A stretch of DNA of 64,000 nt from Ectopseudomonas mendocina. Its GTDB lineage: Bacteria > Pseudomonadota > Gammaproteobacteria > Pseudomonadales > Pseudomonadaceae. The translations under genes and the position numbers were made by a program. The stretch covers positions 1 through 64,000 of the forward strand of contig NZ_VRYE01000025.1 of the NCBI RefSeq assembly GCF_008041835.1. The letters are read 5' to 3'. Under the pieces are notes generated by a model. That model ran no database searches. It had not been told where the DNA came from and was given only the letters and a program-made list of their open reading frames with translations. Shown here in pieces: positions 18,877 to 28,624 of the stretch (position 1 is the stretch's first letter; every line of letters begins with the position of its first letter).

Positions 18877-19323
18877 ATGGCCACCCTACTGGTGCTGCAC
18901 GGCCCCAACCTCAACCTGCTGGGCACCCGCGAGCCCGACAAATATGGCGCCACCACCCTGGCCGAGATCAATCAGGATCTGGAACAGCGCGCCCGTGAAG
19001 CAGGTCATCATCTGCTGTACCTGCAGAGCAATGCCGAGTACGAACTGATCGACCGCATTCACGCCGCAAAGGCTGAAGGTGTCGACTTTATCCTGATCAA
19101 TCCCGCCGCCTTTACCCATACCAGCGTCGCATTACGTGACGCGTTGCTGGCGGTGAGCATCCCATTCATCGAAGTGCACCTGTCCAACGTGCACAAGCGT
19201 GAACCTTTCCGCCATCACTCCTACTTTTCCGACGTTGCCGTAGGGGTGATCTGCGGCCTTGGCGCCAGCGGTTACCGACTGGCCCTGGAAGCGGCACTCG
19301 AACAACTGGCCGGGCGCGCCTGA
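18877..19323 (+). CDS. aroQ: 3-dehydroquinate dehydratase, type II
   Basis: The 148-residue enzyme dehydrates 3-dehydroquinate to 3-dehydroshikimate in the shikimate pathway. The N-terminal HGPNLNLLG motif and the active-site lid with Tyr (EPDKYG) identify the dodecameric type II family, as do NPAAFTHTS and the catalytic histidine in EVHLSN. An AAGGA ribosome site lies 8 bases before the ATG. It leads the conserved aroQ-accB-accC cluster, with 50 bases to accB. Confidence 0.97.
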   Translation: MATLLVLHGPNLNLLGTREPDKYGATTLAEINQDLEQRAREAGHHLLYLQSNAEYELIDRIHAAKAEGVDFILINPAAFTHTSVALRDALLAVSIPFIEVHLSNVHKREPFRHHSYFSDVAVGVICGLGASGYRLALEAALEQLAGRA

Positions 19324-19373
19324 CGCGACGCTCGGTAGACAAGTCCTACCTCACCTCTGGGAGTTGAACCTTC

Positions 19374-19817
19374 ATGGATATCCGTAAAGTCAAGAAACTG
19401 ATCGAGCTGCTGGAAGAGTCCGGTATCGACGAGCTGGAGATCAAAGAGGGCGAAGAGTCCGTACGCATCAGCCGTCACAGCAAGCAGCCGGTCTACGCCC
19501 CGGCACCCGCTCCGGCCGCCGCGCCTGTAGCTGCTGCCGCTCCGAGCGCTGACGCTGCCCCGGCCGCCGCACCGAAGCTGAACGGCACCGTGGCTCGCTC
19601 GCCGATGGTCGGCACCTTCTACCGCGCCGCCTCGCCGACCTCGCCCAACTTCGTCGAAGTCGGTCAGACCGTGAAGAAAGGCGACATCCTGTGCATCGTC
19701 GAAGCCATGAAGATGATGAACCACATCGAGGCCGAAGCCAGCGGCGTGATCGAGTCCATCCTGGTGGAAAACGGCCAGCCGGTTGAGTACGACCAGCCCC
19801 TGTTCACCATCGTTTGA
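19374..19817 (+). CDS. accB: Biotin carboxyl carrier protein of acetyl-CoA carboxylase
   Basis: The 147-residue AccB carries biotin between the carboxylase AccC and the transferase AccAD for malonyl-CoA synthesis. The biotinylated lysine sits in the canonical EAMKMMN motif (about residue 112). An Ala/Pro-rich flexible linker (about 42-68) joins the N-terminal region to the biotinyl domain. Its stop is 17 bases before accC, and the pair is almost certainly one operon. Confidence 0.98.
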   Translation: MDIRKVKKLIELLEESGIDELEIKEGEESVRISRHSKQPVYAPAPAPAAAPVAAAAPSADAAPAAAPKLNGTVARSPMVGTFYRAASPTSPNFVEVGQTVKKGDILCIVEAMKMMNHIEAEASGVIESILVENGQPVEYDQPLFTIV

Positions 19818-19834
19818 TGCGCGGGGAGCCTGCA

Positions 19835-21190
19835 ATGCAGAAGCTGGAAAAAGTCCTGATCGCCAACCGTGGCGAAATCGCCCTGCGCATTCTGCGCGCC
19901 TGCAAGGAACTGGGCATCAAGACGGTGGCCGTTCACTCCACCGCCGACCGTGAGCTGATGCACCTGGGCCTGGCCGACGAGTCCGTCTGCATTGGTCCGG
20001 CGCCTGGTTCGCAGTCCTACCTGAACATCCCGGCAATCATCAGTGCTGCCGAACTGACCGGCGCCACCGGCATTCACCCGGGTTACGGCTTCCTCGCGGA
20101 AAACGCCGACTTCGCCGAACAAGTAGAGAACTCCGGTTTCGCCTTCATCGGCCCGACCGCCAGCGTGATCCGCCTGATGGGCGATAAGGTGTCGGCCAAG
20201 AACGCCATGATCAAGTCCGGCGTACCGGTGGTACCGGGCTCCGACGGCCCGCTACCGGAAGACGAGGAAGAAGCCCTGCGCATCGCCCGTGAAGTCGGCT
20301 ACCCGGTGATCATCAAGGCCGCTGGCGGCGGCGGTGGTCGCGGCATGCGCGTGGTGCACAAGGAAGAAGACCTGATCAAGTCGGCCAAGCTGACCCGCAC
20401 CGAAGCCGGTGCCGCGTTCGGCAACCCGATGGTCTATCTGGAAAAGTTCCTCGGCAACCCGCGTCACGTGGAAGTCCAGGTACTGTCCGATGGTCAGGGC
20501 AACGCCATTCACCTGTATGACCGCGACTGCTCGCTGCAGCGTCGCCACCAGAAGGTGATCGAAGAGGCTCCGGCCCCACTGATCGACGAAAAAGCCCGCG
20601 CCGAAGTGCTCAAGCGTTGCGTCGATGCCTGCATCGAGATCGGCTACCGTGGCGCCGGTACCTTCGAGTTTCTCTACGAAGATGGTCGTTTCTACTTCAT
20701 CGAAATGAACACCCGTGTTCAGGTGGAGCACCCGGTTACCGAGATGGTCACTGGCATCGACATCGTCAAGGAAATGCTCAGCATCGCCGCAGGCAACAAG
20801 CTGTCCATCAAGCAGGAAGACGTGAAGATCCTCGGCCACTCCGTGGAGTGCCGGATCAACGCTGAAGACCCGGACAACTTCATGCCCAGCCCAGGCAAGG
20901 TCAAGCACTTCCATGCGCCGGGCGGCAATGGCGTTCGCGTCGACTCGCACCTGTACAGCGGTTACAGCGTACCGCCGCACTACGACTCGCTGATCGGCAA
21001 GCTGATCACCTTCGGCAAGGACCGTGACGAAGCCATGGCGCGCATGCGCAATGCCCTGGACGAGATCGTGGTCGACGGCATCAAGACCAACGTGCCACTG
21101 CACCGCGACCTGGTGCGCGACAAGGGTTTCGTCAAAGGTGGCGTGAACATCCACTACCTGGAAAAGAAACTGGGTATGGACAAGCACTAA
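19835..21190 (+). CDS. accC: Biotin carboxylase subunit of acetyl-CoA carboxylase
   Basis: The 451-residue ATP-grasp enzyme carboxylates AccB-bound biotin using ATP and bicarbonate. Visible landmarks are [10 protein letters not shown] at the N-terminus, the glycine-rich ATP loop ([11 protein letters not shown]), the HPGYGFL motif, and [14 protein letters not shown] in the active site. I use the ATG at 19835, which has a GGGGAG ribosome site and gives the usual length. A TTG at 19814 would overlap accB. A heptanucleotide array begins immediately after the stop codon. Confidence 0.98.
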   Translation: MQKLEKVLIANRGEIALRILRACKELGIKTVAVHSTADRELMHLGLADESVCIGPAPGSQSYLNIPAIISAAELTGATGIHPGYGFLAENADFAEQVENSGFAFIGPTASVIRLMGDKVSAKNAMIKSGVPVVPGSDGPLPEDEEEALRIAREVGYPVIIKAAGGGGGRGMRVVHKEEDLIKSAKLTRTEAGAAFGNPMVYLEKFLGNPRHVEVQVLSDGQGNAIHLYDRDCSLQRRHQKVIEEAPAPLIDEKARAEVLKRCVDACIEIGYRGAGTFEFLYEDGRFYFIEMNTRVQVEHPVTEMVTGIDIVKEMLSIAAGNKLSIKQEDVKILGHSVECRINAEDPDNFMPSPGKVKHFHAPGGNGVRVDSHLYSGYSVPPHYDSLIGKLITFGKDRDEAMARMRNALDEIVVDGIKTNVPLHRDLVRDKGFVKGGVNIHYLEKKLGMDKH

Positions 21191-21260
21191 GCTTCAGGCT
21201 TCAGGCTTCAGGCTTCAGGCTTCAGGCTTCAGGCTTCAGGCTTCAGGCTTCAGGCTTCAG
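21191..21260. repeat. GCTTCAG tandem repeat, 10 perfect copies
   Basis: Ten uninterrupted copies of the 7-base unit GCTTCAG start directly after the accC stop codon and end with a partial GCTTGCC. They sit between that stop and the terminator at 21288. A pure array of this kind is prone to slippage, so copy number should vary between strains. Confidence 0.97.
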
Positions 21261-21287
21261 GCTTGCCAGATTATGATGTACCACCTC

Positions 21288-21318
21288 GGAGCGGCCTCGG
21301 CCGCTCCTTTCTTTTTCC
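21288..21318 (+). terminator. Rho-independent terminator after accC
   Basis: A perfect 9-bp stem (GGAGCGGCC with GGCCGCTCC) with a tiny loop is followed by TTTCTTTTT. It should end the aroQ-accB-accC transcript before prmA. Confidence 0.85.
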
Positions 21319-21366
21319 TGCGGCCTGCAGCCTGACGCCTGCAGCCGCTCCCGAAGGGAGCCCGCC

Positions 21367-22245
21367 ATGCCCTGGTTACAAGTCCGTCTCGCCATCACTC
21401 CCGAACAGGCGGAAACCTACGAGGACGCCCTGCTGGAAGTAGGCGCCGTATCGGTGACCTTCATGGACGCCGAGGATCAGCCGATCTTCGAGCCGGACCT
21501 GGGCACCACCCCACTGTGGTCGCACACCCATCTGCTGGCCCTGTTCGAAGCCGACACCGACGAGACCGCACTGATCGCCCATCTGCAACTGCTGTGTGGC
21601 GGCTCGCTGCCGGAGCATCATGTCGAGCGCATCGAGGATCAGGACTGGGAGCGCAGCTGGATGGACAACTTCCAGCCGATGCGCTTCGGCCGGCGCCTGT
21701 GGATCGTGCCGAGCTGGCATGCCGCACCGGAGCCGGACGCCGTGAACCTGCTGCTCGATCCGGGCCTGGCCTTCGGCACCGGCACCCACCCGACCACCGC
21801 GCTGTGCCTGGAATGGCTCGACGGCCAGGAGCTGCAGGGCTGCAACGTGCTCGACTTCGGCTGCGGCTCGGGCATCCTCGCCATCGCCGCCCTGCTGCTC
21901 GGCGCGCCGCAGGCGGTGGGCACCGATATCGACCCACAAGCCCTGGAAGCCTCGCGCGACAATGCTTCGCGCAATGGCATCGACCCGGCACGCTTCCCGG
22001 TCTACCTGCCAGCCGATCTGCCGCAGCAGCCGGCGGACGTGGTCGTCGCCAACATCCTCGCCGGCCCGCTGGTTTCCCTGGCACCTCAGATCACTGCGCT
22101 GGTCAAAGGCGGTGGACGCCTGGCGCTGTCGGGCATCCTCGCCGAACAGGCTGAGGAAGTCCGCGCTGCCTATGCCGGCGCCTTCGACCTCGACCCGACC
22201 GCCAGCAAGGACGGCTGGGTACGCATCAGCGGCATCAAGCGCTAG
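21367..22245 (+). CDS. prmA: Ribosomal protein L11 methyltransferase
   Basis: The 292-residue SAM-dependent enzyme trimethylates residues of ribosomal protein L11. The N-terminal substrate-recognition domain (about 1-90, starting PWLQVRL) is followed by a methyltransferase domain. That domain holds the SAM loop [15 protein letters not shown] (about 161-175), preceded by [10 protein letters not shown], and a catalytic [10 protein letters not shown] motif. Length and order match the family. An AAGGGAG site precedes the ATG. Confidence 0.97.
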   Translation: MPWLQVRLAITPEQAETYEDALLEVGAVSVTFMDAEDQPIFEPDLGTTPLWSHTHLLALFEADTDETALIAHLQLLCGGSLPEHHVERIEDQDWERSWMDNFQPMRFGRRLWIVPSWHAAPEPDAVNLLLDPGLAFGTGTHPTTALCLEWLDGQELQGCNVLDFGCGSGILAIAALLLGAPQAVGTDIDPQALEASRDNASRNGIDPARFPVYLPADLPQQPADVVVANILAGPLVSLAPQITALVKGGGRLALSGILAEQAEEVRAAYAGAFDLDPTASKDGWVRISGIKR

Positions 22246-22384
22246 GCACGCGGCAAGGCTGAAGGCCGCAACATGCAAGCGAGCCCGGATGAAGGCCGGG
22301 CTGCTTTGCCCTTACTTGCAGCTTGTGGCTTGCAGCCTGAAGCCGCTCCTTTAGACTAGCTGCTTGGATTTTCCGGACCCGCGC

Positions 22385-23650
22385 ATGAGCGAAAGCCACG
22401 TCACCCAGTGCCCCCATTGCCGTACCAGCTTCCGTGTCAGCCAGGCACAGCTGGCTGCTGCCCATGGCGTCGTGCGCTGTGGGGCCTGCCTGCACGTGTT
22501 CAACGCCGCCGAACAGCTGTTCGGCCCCACCACGACAAGCGCAGCAGTCAAAGCACCCAGCGCGGCGGCGCAACAGTTTCACGCCGGCACCGGCAGCAAG
22601 CCAGCAGCCAAGAAAGCGGTCGACGATACGCTGTGGATTCATGACGACCTGGACCTCGATAGCCTCGATCTCGATGAGGAACTGGCCAGACTGGAAGAGC
22701 AGGAACAGCAGCTGTCGCAGCAGTTTCTTGCCCTGGAACGGGCGCCGCGCCCAGCCGAACGCTTCGAGGACAGTGGCGTAGACGACCCCAAGGACATCCA
22801 CGATGAATCCTGGACTGAAGCCCTGCTGCGTGACGAGCCGGTAAAACCTGAGCGCGCACGCTTCGAGCTGCAGGAAACTGACGCACAACCGCCAGCGGCG
22901 GCTGCAGCGGAACGTAGAATGGCCGAGCCTGCGCCACCCACCACAACGCACAAACAGCCCGTTGTCGAGCTCCTAGAGGAAGCCGACGAACCGCGCCTGG
23001 GTAGCCTCGATGACGAACCGCTGGAGCAGGCGCAGACGGACGAAGTTCCGCACAGCGAACGCGAAGAGCCCAAGCTCACGCGCAACGAGCCGGGCCTGCG
23101 CGAAGAGCGCTTGTTCGACCTGGACGACGAACCCCTGCAACTCGACTGGCAGCAGCCACAAGGCACCGCCTGGGGGCGCGTGTTCGGCTGGAGCCTGCTC
23201 AACCTGCTGGCGGCAGCCGGCCTGCTGGCGCAATACGCCACCTACAACTTCGATGAACTGGCGCGTCAGGAGCGTTATCGCCCCTGGTTCGAACAGCTGT
23301 GTCCGAACATCGGCTGCACATTGCCATCGAAAGTCGATATCGGCCAGATTCGCAGCAGCAACCTGGTGGTGCGCAGCCACCCGGAGTTCTCCGGCGCGCT
23401 GATCGTCGACGCCATCCTCTACAACCGCGCACCCTTCGCCCAGCCCTTCCCGCTGCTGGAAATGCGCTTCGCCGATCTGGGCGGCCAGCTGGTCGCCAGC
23501 CGCCGCTTCAAACCCAGCGAATACCTCGCTGGCGAGCTGGCCGGGCAGAGCGAAATGCCGCCGCAAACGCCCATCCATATCTCGCTGGACATCCTCGACC
23601 CGGGCACCCGCGCGGTGAACTACAGCCTGAGCTTCCACTCACCCGAGTAG
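22385..23650 (+). CDS. Zinc-ribbon DUF3426 membrane protein
   Basis: The 421-residue protein begins with an MJ0042-type zinc ribbon (CPHC, then CGAC, within the first 38 residues). A long acidic, low-complexity linker rich in E and D runs to about residue 255. One membrane helix follows (about 263-283, LLNLLAAAGLLAQYA), then a C-terminal DUF3426 domain. The zinc end should be cytoplasmic and the DUF3426 domain periplasmic. Function is unknown. The position between prmA and dusB-fis is conserved in Pseudomonas. I chose the ATG at 22385 so that the protein starts just before the zinc ribbon. Confidence 0.85.
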   Translation: MSESHVTQCPHCRTSFRVSQAQLAAAHGVVRCGACLHVFNAAEQLFGPTTTSAAVKAPSAAAQQFHAGTGSKPAAKKAVDDTLWIHDDLDLDSLDLDEELARLEEQEQQLSQQFLALERAPRPAERFEDSGVDDPKDIHDESWTEALLRDEPVKPERARFELQETDAQPPAAAAAERRMAEPAPPTTTHKQPVVELLEEADEPRLGSLDDEPLEQAQTDEVPHSEREEPKLTRNEPGLREERLFDLDDEPLQLDWQQPQGTAWGRVFGWSLLNLLAAAGLLAQYATYNFDELARQERYRPWFEQLCPNIGCTLPSKVDIGQIRSSNLVVRSHPEFSGALIVDAILYNRAPFAQPFPLLEMRFADLGGQLVASRRFKPSEYLAGELAGQSEMPPQTPIHISLDILDPGTRAVNYSLSFHSPE

Positions 23651-23880
23651 TCTGAAGACGGCGCGACCCGTGGTCGCAGGCCTTCCTTACTAACTCCTGG
23701 CGATAAGCCCATAGCTGTTCAGAATTTGTTCAAAACGACCTTTATCCGGTCATCCAGAGCGGGTATCATGCCCACCCTTTCGCGAGCACCGACCCACCAT
23801 CGTTTCCCCTGAGGACACAGTGGAGGCCAGGTGTTGATCGCCCTTTGTCTCAACTGCGCACCAACAAGCAGGGACGCCCC

Positions 23881-24879
23881 ATGTCGGCCCCACGTATTGG
23901 CCCTTACACATTGCCCAATCGGTTGATCCTGGCTCCCATGGCCGGCGTCACCGATCGCCCGTTCCGCCAGCTGTGCCGCCGTCTCGGTGCCGGCCTGGTG
24001 GTGTCGGAGATGGTCACCAGCGATGTGCGCTTGTGGAATAGCCGCAAGTCCAGCCTGCGTTTGCTGCACGCCGGTGATCCCGAGCCGCGCTCGGTGCAGA
24101 TCGCCGGTGGCGACCCGCAGATGATGGCCGACGCAGCACGCAAGAACGTCGAGTTAGGCGCGCAGATCATCGACATCAACATGGGCTGCCCAGCCAAGAA
24201 GGTCTGCAACAAGGCCGCCGGCTCCGCCCTGCTGCGTGACGAGCCGCTGGTACGGGAAATCCTCGCTGCCGTGGTCGGTGCGGTGGACGTGCCGGTGACC
24301 CTGAAGATTCGTACCGGCTGGGACCGCCAGAACAAGAACGGCATTACCGTGGCGAAAATCGCCGAAGATGCCGGCATTGCTGCACTGTCCGTACACGGCC
24401 GCACCCGCGCCGACCTTTATACCGGCGAAGCCGAGTACGACACCATCGCCGCCATCAAGCAGGCGATATCGATTCCGGTGTTCGCCAATGGCGACATCGA
24501 CTCTCCACAGAAGGCCAAGGCCGTGCTCGACGCCACTGGCGCCGACGCCTTGCTGATTGGTCGCGCCGCCCAAGGGCGGCCATGGATCTTCCGTGAAATC
24601 GAGCACTACCTGCGTACCGGCGAGAGCCTGCCGGCACCGAGCCTGCTCGAAGTGGAACGCATTCTGCTAGAGCACCTGGCTGCACTGCACGCCTTTTATG
24701 GCGAATTGATGGGCACGCGTATCGCCCGCAAGCATGTCGGCTGGTATCTGGCAACCCTGCCGGGCGCCAGGGAGTTTCGCACCCAGTTCAACCGTCTGGA
24801 CAGCACGGACACACAGTGCGCCCACGTTCGCGCGTTCTTCCGCGAACGGCACAACGATGAAAACGAGGTGGCCGCATGA
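23881..24879 (+). CDS. dusB: tRNA-dihydrouridine synthase B
   Basis: The 332-residue FMN enzyme reduces uridine in the tRNA D-loop. Signatures are [13 protein letters not shown] at the N-terminus, the catalytic cysteine region [18 protein letters not shown] (about 97-114), the VHGRTR motif and [10 protein letters not shown]. The ATG at 23881 gives the typical DusB length. The last bases overlap the fis start codon (ATGA), the classic dusB-fis operon of gammaproteobacteria, where expression of fis depends on this coupling. Confidence 0.97.
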   Translation: MSAPRIGPYTLPNRLILAPMAGVTDRPFRQLCRRLGAGLVVSEMVTSDVRLWNSRKSSLRLLHAGDPEPRSVQIAGGDPQMMADAARKNVELGAQIIDINMGCPAKKVCNKAAGSALLRDEPLVREILAAVVGAVDVPVTLKIRTGWDRQNKNGITVAKIAEDAGIAALSVHGRTRADLYTGEAEYDTIAAIKQAISIPVFANGDIDSPQKAKAVLDATGADALLIGRAAQGRPWIFREIEHYLRTGESLPAPSLLEVERILLEHLAALHAFYGELMGTRIARKHVGWYLATLPGAREFRTQFNRLDSTDTQCAHVRAFFRERHNDENEVAA

Positions 24880-25196
24880 CGTTGATGACAGAGACCCTAG
24901 TGAGTGGAATTGCACCCGTGAGTGACAACACCAGCCTTAAACAGCACCTGAACACGCCAAGCGAAGAGGGTCAGACCCTGCGCGGCGCCGTGGAGAAGGC
25001 GCTGCACAACTACTTCGCCCATCTCGAGGGTGCTGACGTCACCGACGTGTACAACCTGGTGCTCACCGAAGTCGAAGCGCCACTGCTGGAAACCGTCATG
25101 AATTACGTGAAAGGTAACCAGACCAAGGCCTCCGAGCTGCTCGGCCTGAACCGTGGCACGCTGCGCAAGAAGCTCAAGCAGTACGACCTGCTGTAA
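24876..25196 (+). CDS. fis: Nucleoid protein Fis
   Basis: The 106-residue DNA-bending regulator ends in the highly conserved helix-turn-helix ([20 protein letters not shown]). Its N-terminus ([11 protein letters not shown]) is the longer Pseudomonas form. Fis shapes the nucleoid and activates rRNA and other growth-phase promoters. The start overlaps the dusB stop by four bases. A terminator follows within 15 bases. Confidence 0.97.
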   Translation: MTLMTETLVSGIAPVSDNTSLKQHLNTPSEEGQTLRGAVEKALHNYFAHLEGADVTDVYNLVLTEVEAPLLETVMNYVKGNQTKASELLGLNRGTLRKKLKQYDLL

Positions 25197-25210
25197 CCCG
25201 AACTCCCGAA

Positions 25211-25239
25211 AAGGGCGGCCCGCATGAGCCGCCTTTTTT
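25211..25239 (+). terminator. Rho-independent terminator after fis
   Basis: GGCGGC (25214-25219) pairs with GCCGCC (25228-25233), followed by six T. The A-run on the left makes it partly bidirectional. Confidence 0.85.
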
Positions 25240-25269
25240 GCTGATATCCCCGCTCTGATGGATAGTGAA

Positions 25270-26877
25270 ATGACCGACCAGACCACCCTTCTGCCCGTCC
25301 GCCGCGCGCTGATCAGCGTTTCCGACAAGACCGGTGTCCTCGACTTCGCCCGCGAGCTGGCCGCCCTCGGTGTCGAGATCCTCTCCACCGGCGGCACCTA
25401 CAAGCTGCTCAAGGACAACGGCGTGGCCGCAGTGGAAGTCGCTGACTACACCGGTTTCCCGGAAATGATGGACGGCCGCGTGAAGACCCTGCACCCGAAG
25501 ATCCACGGCGGCATCCTCGGCCGTCGCGCCTTGGACGGCGCGGTGATGGAACAGCACGGCATCAAGCCGATCGACCTGGTCGCGGTCAACCTCTATCCCT
25601 TCGAAGCCACCGTGGCCAAGCCCGATTGCGACCTGGCCGACGCCATCGAGAACATCGACATCGGCGGCCCGACCATGGTCCGCAGCGCGGCGAAGAACCA
25701 TAAGGACGTCGCCATCGTGGTCAACACCGGCGACTACGCCGGCATCGTCGCCTCCCTCAAGGCCGGCGGCCTGAGCTACGCCCAGCGTTTCGACCTGGCG
25801 CTGAAGGCCTTCGAACACACCGCTGCCTACGACGGCATGATCGCCAACTACCTGGGCACCATCGACCAGGCCCGTGACACCCTGTCCACCGAAGGTCGCG
25901 GCGCCTTCCCGCGCACCTTCAACAGCCAGTTCGTCAAGGCACAGGAAATGCGCTACGGCGAGAACCCGCACCAGAGCGCGGCGTTCTACGTCGAGGCGAA
26001 GAAGGGCGAAGCCAGCGTCTCCACCGCCGTGCAACTGCAAGGCAAGGAACTGTCGTTCAACAACGTGGCCGACACCGACGCCGCGCTGGAATGCGTGAAG
26101 AGCTTCGTCAAGCCGGCCTGCGTCATCGTCAAGCACGCCAACCCCTGCGGCGTCGCCGTTGTACCGGAAGACGAGGGCGGCATTCGCAAGGCCTACGACC
26201 TGGCCTACGCCACCGACACCGAATCGGCCTTCGGCGGCATCATCGCCTTCAACCGCGAGCTGGATGGCGAAACCGCCAAGGCCATCGTCGAGCGTCAGTT
26301 CGTCGAAGTGATCATCGCCCCGAAAATCAGCGCCGCCGCCCGTGAAGTGGTGGCCGCCAAGGCTAACGTGCGCCTGCTCGAATGCGGCGAATGGCCGGCC
26401 GAGCGCGCTGCTGGTTGGGACTTCAAGCGCGTCAATGGTGGTCTGCTGGTGCAGAGCCGCGACATCGGCATGATCGCAGCCTCCGACCTGAAGATCGTCA
26501 CCCAGCGCGCGCCGAGCGAGCAGGAAATCCACGACCTGATCTTCGCCTGGAAAGTGGCCAAGTTCGTCAAATCCAACGCCATCGTCTACGCCAAGAACCG
26601 TCAGACCGTGGGCGTCGGCGCCGGCCAGATGAGCCGCGTCAACTCCGCGCGCATCGCCGCGATCAAGGCCGAGCATGCCGGCCTGCCGGTGCAGGGCGCG
26701 GTGATGGCGTCGGACGCCTTCTTCCCGTTCCGCGACGGCATCGACAACGCGGCCAAGGCCGGTATCACCGCGGTGATCCAGCCAGGTGGCTCGATGCGCG
26801 ACAACGAAGTGATCGCCGCCGCCGATGAGGCCGGCATTGCCATGGTCTTCACTGGCATGCGCCATTTTAGGCACTAA
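25270..26877 (+). CDS. purH: Bifunctional AICAR formyltransferase/IMP cyclohydrolase
   Basis: The 535-residue enzyme catalyses the last two steps of purine synthesis, AICAR to FAICAR to IMP. The N-terminal MGS-like cyclohydrolase domain (about 1-195) has SVSDKTG and STGGT. The C-terminal transformylase domain has the catalytic KHANPCG and SDAFFPF motifs. I choose the ATG at 25270, which gives the standard Pseudomonas start MTDQTT; an ATG 12 bases upstream is also in frame. purD follows after a repeat-filled gap. Confidence 0.97.
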   Translation: MTDQTTLLPVRRALISVSDKTGVLDFARELAALGVEILSTGGTYKLLKDNGVAAVEVADYTGFPEMMDGRVKTLHPKIHGGILGRRALDGAVMEQHGIKPIDLVAVNLYPFEATVAKPDCDLADAIENIDIGGPTMVRSAAKNHKDVAIVVNTGDYAGIVASLKAGGLSYAQRFDLALKAFEHTAAYDGMIANYLGTIDQARDTLSTEGRGAFPRTFNSQFVKAQEMRYGENPHQSAAFYVEAKKGEASVSTAVQLQGKELSFNNVADTDAALECVKSFVKPACVIVKHANPCGVAVVPEDEGGIRKAYDLAYATDTESAFGGIIAFNRELDGETAKAIVERQFVEVIIAPKISAAAREVVAAKANVRLLECGEWPAERAAGWDFKRVNGGLLVQSRDIGMIAASDLKIVTQRAPSEQEIHDLIFAWKVAKFVKSNAIVYAKNRQTVGVGAGQMSRVNSARIAAIKAEHAGLPVQGAVMASDAFFPFRDGIDNAAKAGITAVIQPGGSMRDNEVIAAADEAGIAMVFTGMRHFRH

Positions 26878-27012
26878 AACCGGCCGCACTCGGGCAGGCA
26901 TCTACGGCGTTGCAGCTAGCTCCGATAATGCTCATTGCCACCAGGCAACTCCGCTTATCGAAACCAGCTGCGCCTTGCATCTACCAGCCCGATTGCGACC
27001 TCGTAATTTGAT

Positions 27013-27114
27013 GATCGTGCCCACGCTCCGCGTGGGTATGCAGCCTGGGACGCTCTGCGTCCCTCGGACGCAGAGCGTCCGTGAGGCGTTCCCACGCAGA
27101 GCATGGGAACGATC
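27013..27114. repeat. CCCACGC-type 100-bp palindromic element, copy 1
   Basis: It starts GATCGTGCCCACGCTCCGCG and ends GCATGGGAACGATC, so its ends are inverted. An inner GACGCTCTGCGTC/GACGCAGAGCGTC palindrome sits in the middle. Two further copies lie at 37756-37856 and 40874-40976. It carries no coding capacity. Confidence 0.9.
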
Positions 27115-27118
27115 GATT

Positions 27119-27150
27119 CGTAGGGTGGATAACGCTTCGCTTATCCACCG
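27119..27150. repeat. GTGGATAA hairpin repeat
   Basis: GGTGGATAA (27124-27132) and TTATCCACC (27141-27149) form a perfect 9-bp stem around CGCTTCGC. The leading CGTAGGGTG is shared with the repeat at 10971. Confidence 0.7.
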
Positions 27151-27186
27151 AACGGGCCAGCGGCCCGCCTCCACTGGGAGAGAGAC

Positions 27187-28491
27187 ATGAACGTACTGAT
27201 CATCGGCAGCGGCGGTCGCGAACACGCCCTGGCCTGGAAAGTGGCGCAGGATCCGCGCGTCGAGAAAGTTTTCGTTGCCCCGGGCAACGCCGGCACTGCC
27301 GTGGAAGCCAAGTGCGAGAACGTCGCCATCGACGTACTGGCCATCGAGCAACTGGCCGATTTCGCCGAGCAGAACGTGCAACTGACCATCGTCGGCCCGG
27401 AAGCGCCGCTGGTCAAAGGCGTGGTCGACCTGTTCCGCTCGCGTGGCCTGGACATCTTCGGCCCCACCGCCGCTGCCGCCCAGCTGGAAGGCTCCAAGGC
27501 CTTCACCAAGGATTTCCTGGCACGCCACAAGATCCCCACCGCCGACTACCGGAACTTCACCGAGATCGAGCCGGCGCTGGCCTACCTGCGCGCCCATGCC
27601 TTGAAAAGCGGGGGCGCTCCGATCGTGATCAAGGCCGACGGCCTGGCCGCGGGCAAAGGCGTGATCGTCGCCATGACCCTGCAGGAAGCCGAAGACGCCG
27701 TGCGCGACATGCTCGCCGGCAACGCCTTCGGTGAGGCCGGTTCGCGCGTGGTGATCGAGGAATTCCTCGACGGCGAGGAAGCCAGCTTTATCGTCATGGT
27801 CGACGGCGAGAACGTGCTGCCGATGGCCACCAGCCAGGACCACAAGCGCGTCGGCGACGCCGATACCGGCCCCAACACCGGCGGCATGGGCGCCTACTCG
27901 CCGGCACCGGTGGTCACCGCCGAAGTACACAAGCGCGTGATGGACGAGGTGATCTACCCCACCGTGCGCGGCATGGCCAGCGAAGGCAACGTCTACACCG
28001 GCTTCCTCTATGCCGGCCTGATGATCGACAAGGCCGGCAAGCCCAAGGTCATCGAATTCAACTGTCGCTTCGGCGACCCGGAAACCCAGCCGATCATGTG
28101 CCGCCTGGAAAGCTCCCTGGTGCTGCTGGTAGAAGCTGCGCTGGCCAAGGCGCTGGACAAGGTCGAAGCGACCTGGGACCCGCGTCCGACCGTGGGCGTG
28201 GTGCTGGCGGCTGGCGGCTACCCGGGCGACTACGCCAAGGGCGACGTGATCGAAGGCCTGGATGAAGCCGCCAAGCTCGATGGGAAGGTGTTCCACGCCG
28301 GTACCGCACTGAAGGACGGCCAGATCGTCACCGCCGGCGGCCGCGTACTGTGCGCCACCGCCATTGGCCGCACTGTCGCCGAAGCCCAGCAGCAAGCCTA
28401 TCGCCTGGCCGAGAAGATTCGCTGGAACGGTATGTTCCACCGCAACGACATCGGCTACCGCGCCATCGCCCGCGAGCGCGGCGAAGGCTGA
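27187..28491 (+). CDS. purD: Phosphoribosylamine-glycine ligase (GAR synthetase)
   Basis: The 434-residue ATP-grasp ligase joins phosphoribosylamine and glycine in purine synthesis. It begins MNVLIIGSGGREHAL. The ATP-grasp loop is KADGLAAGKGV (about 144-154), with GPNTGGMGAYSP and the metal-binding EFNCRFGDPE further on. The stop codon lies inside the first unit of a GCTGAG array, so slippage there could change the C-terminal tail. Confidence 0.97.
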   Translation: MNVLIIGSGGREHALAWKVAQDPRVEKVFVAPGNAGTAVEAKCENVAIDVLAIEQLADFAEQNVQLTIVGPEAPLVKGVVDLFRSRGLDIFGPTAAAAQLEGSKAFTKDFLARHKIPTADYRNFTEIEPALAYLRAHALKSGGAPIVIKADGLAAGKGVIVAMTLQEAEDAVRDMLAGNAFGEAGSRVVIEEFLDGEEASFIVMVDGENVLPMATSQDHKRVGDADTGPNTGGMGAYSPAPVVTAEVHKRVMDEVIYPTVRGMASEGNVYTGFLYAGLMIDKAGKPKVIEFNCRFGDPETQPIMCRLESSLVLLVEAALAKALDKVEATWDPRPTVGVVLAAGGYPGDYAKGDVIEGLDEAAKLDGKVFHAGTALKDGQIVTAGGRVLCATAIGRTVAEAQQQAYRLAEKIRWNGMFHRNDIGYRAIARERGEG

Positions 28492-28492
28492 A

Positions 28493-28516
28493 GCTGAGGC
28501 TGAGGCTGAGGCTGAG
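28493..28516. repeat. GCTGAG hexamer array at the purD stop
   Basis: Four perfect GCTGAG copies are preceded by a variant GCTGAA (28487-28492) that contains the purD TGA, and followed by GCGGCTCAG. If the stop were lost, the array would encode an Ala-Glu repeat. Confidence 0.85.
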
Positions 28517-28524
28517 GCGGCTCA

Positions 28525-28573
28525 GGGAATACGGCGCGACAGGCCATAAAAAGCCCCGCCGCGCCGTATTCCC
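28525..28573. repeat. 14-bp perfect inverted repeat between purD and retS
   Basis: 28525-28538 (GGGAATACGGCGCG) pairs perfectly with 28560-28573. The loop contains AAAAAGCCCCGC, giving GCGGGGCTTTTT on the minus strand. It may terminate transcription or protect an mRNA end. Confidence 0.7.
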
Positions 28574-28590
28574 CCGAACAAATGCCTGGC

Positions 28591-28596
28591 TATAAT
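28591..28596 (+). promoter_or_regulatory. Possible -10 box for retS
   Basis: A perfect TATAAT lies 29 bases before the GTG start of retS, just after the inverted repeat. The -35 region is not convincing. Confidence 0.4.
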
Positions 28597-28624
28597 CCGG
28601 CCACTCATTTAGAAGGATTTTCCC

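Larger units (their letters stand above)
26878..27186. other. purH-purD gap holding two repeat elements
   Basis: No gene is supported. About 130 bases of unremarkable sequence are followed by a 102-bp palindromic element (27013-27114) and a GGTGGATAA/TTATCCACC hairpin (27119-27150). The sequence GGGAGAGAG just before purD is its ribosome site. Confidence 0.7.

Noticed and set aside
21191-21260. CRISPR array
   Set aside because: The heptamers are contiguous without spacers; it is a simple tandem repeat.
25174-26901. 575-codon minus-strand frame
   Set aside because: Antisense to purH; a composition artefact.
26915-26945. Fur box (GATAATGCTCATT)
   Set aside because: Only a partial match, and it lies after purH with no iron gene nearby.
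26932-28440. 502-codon minus-strand frame
   Set aside because: Antisense to purD and the repeat element; no domain.
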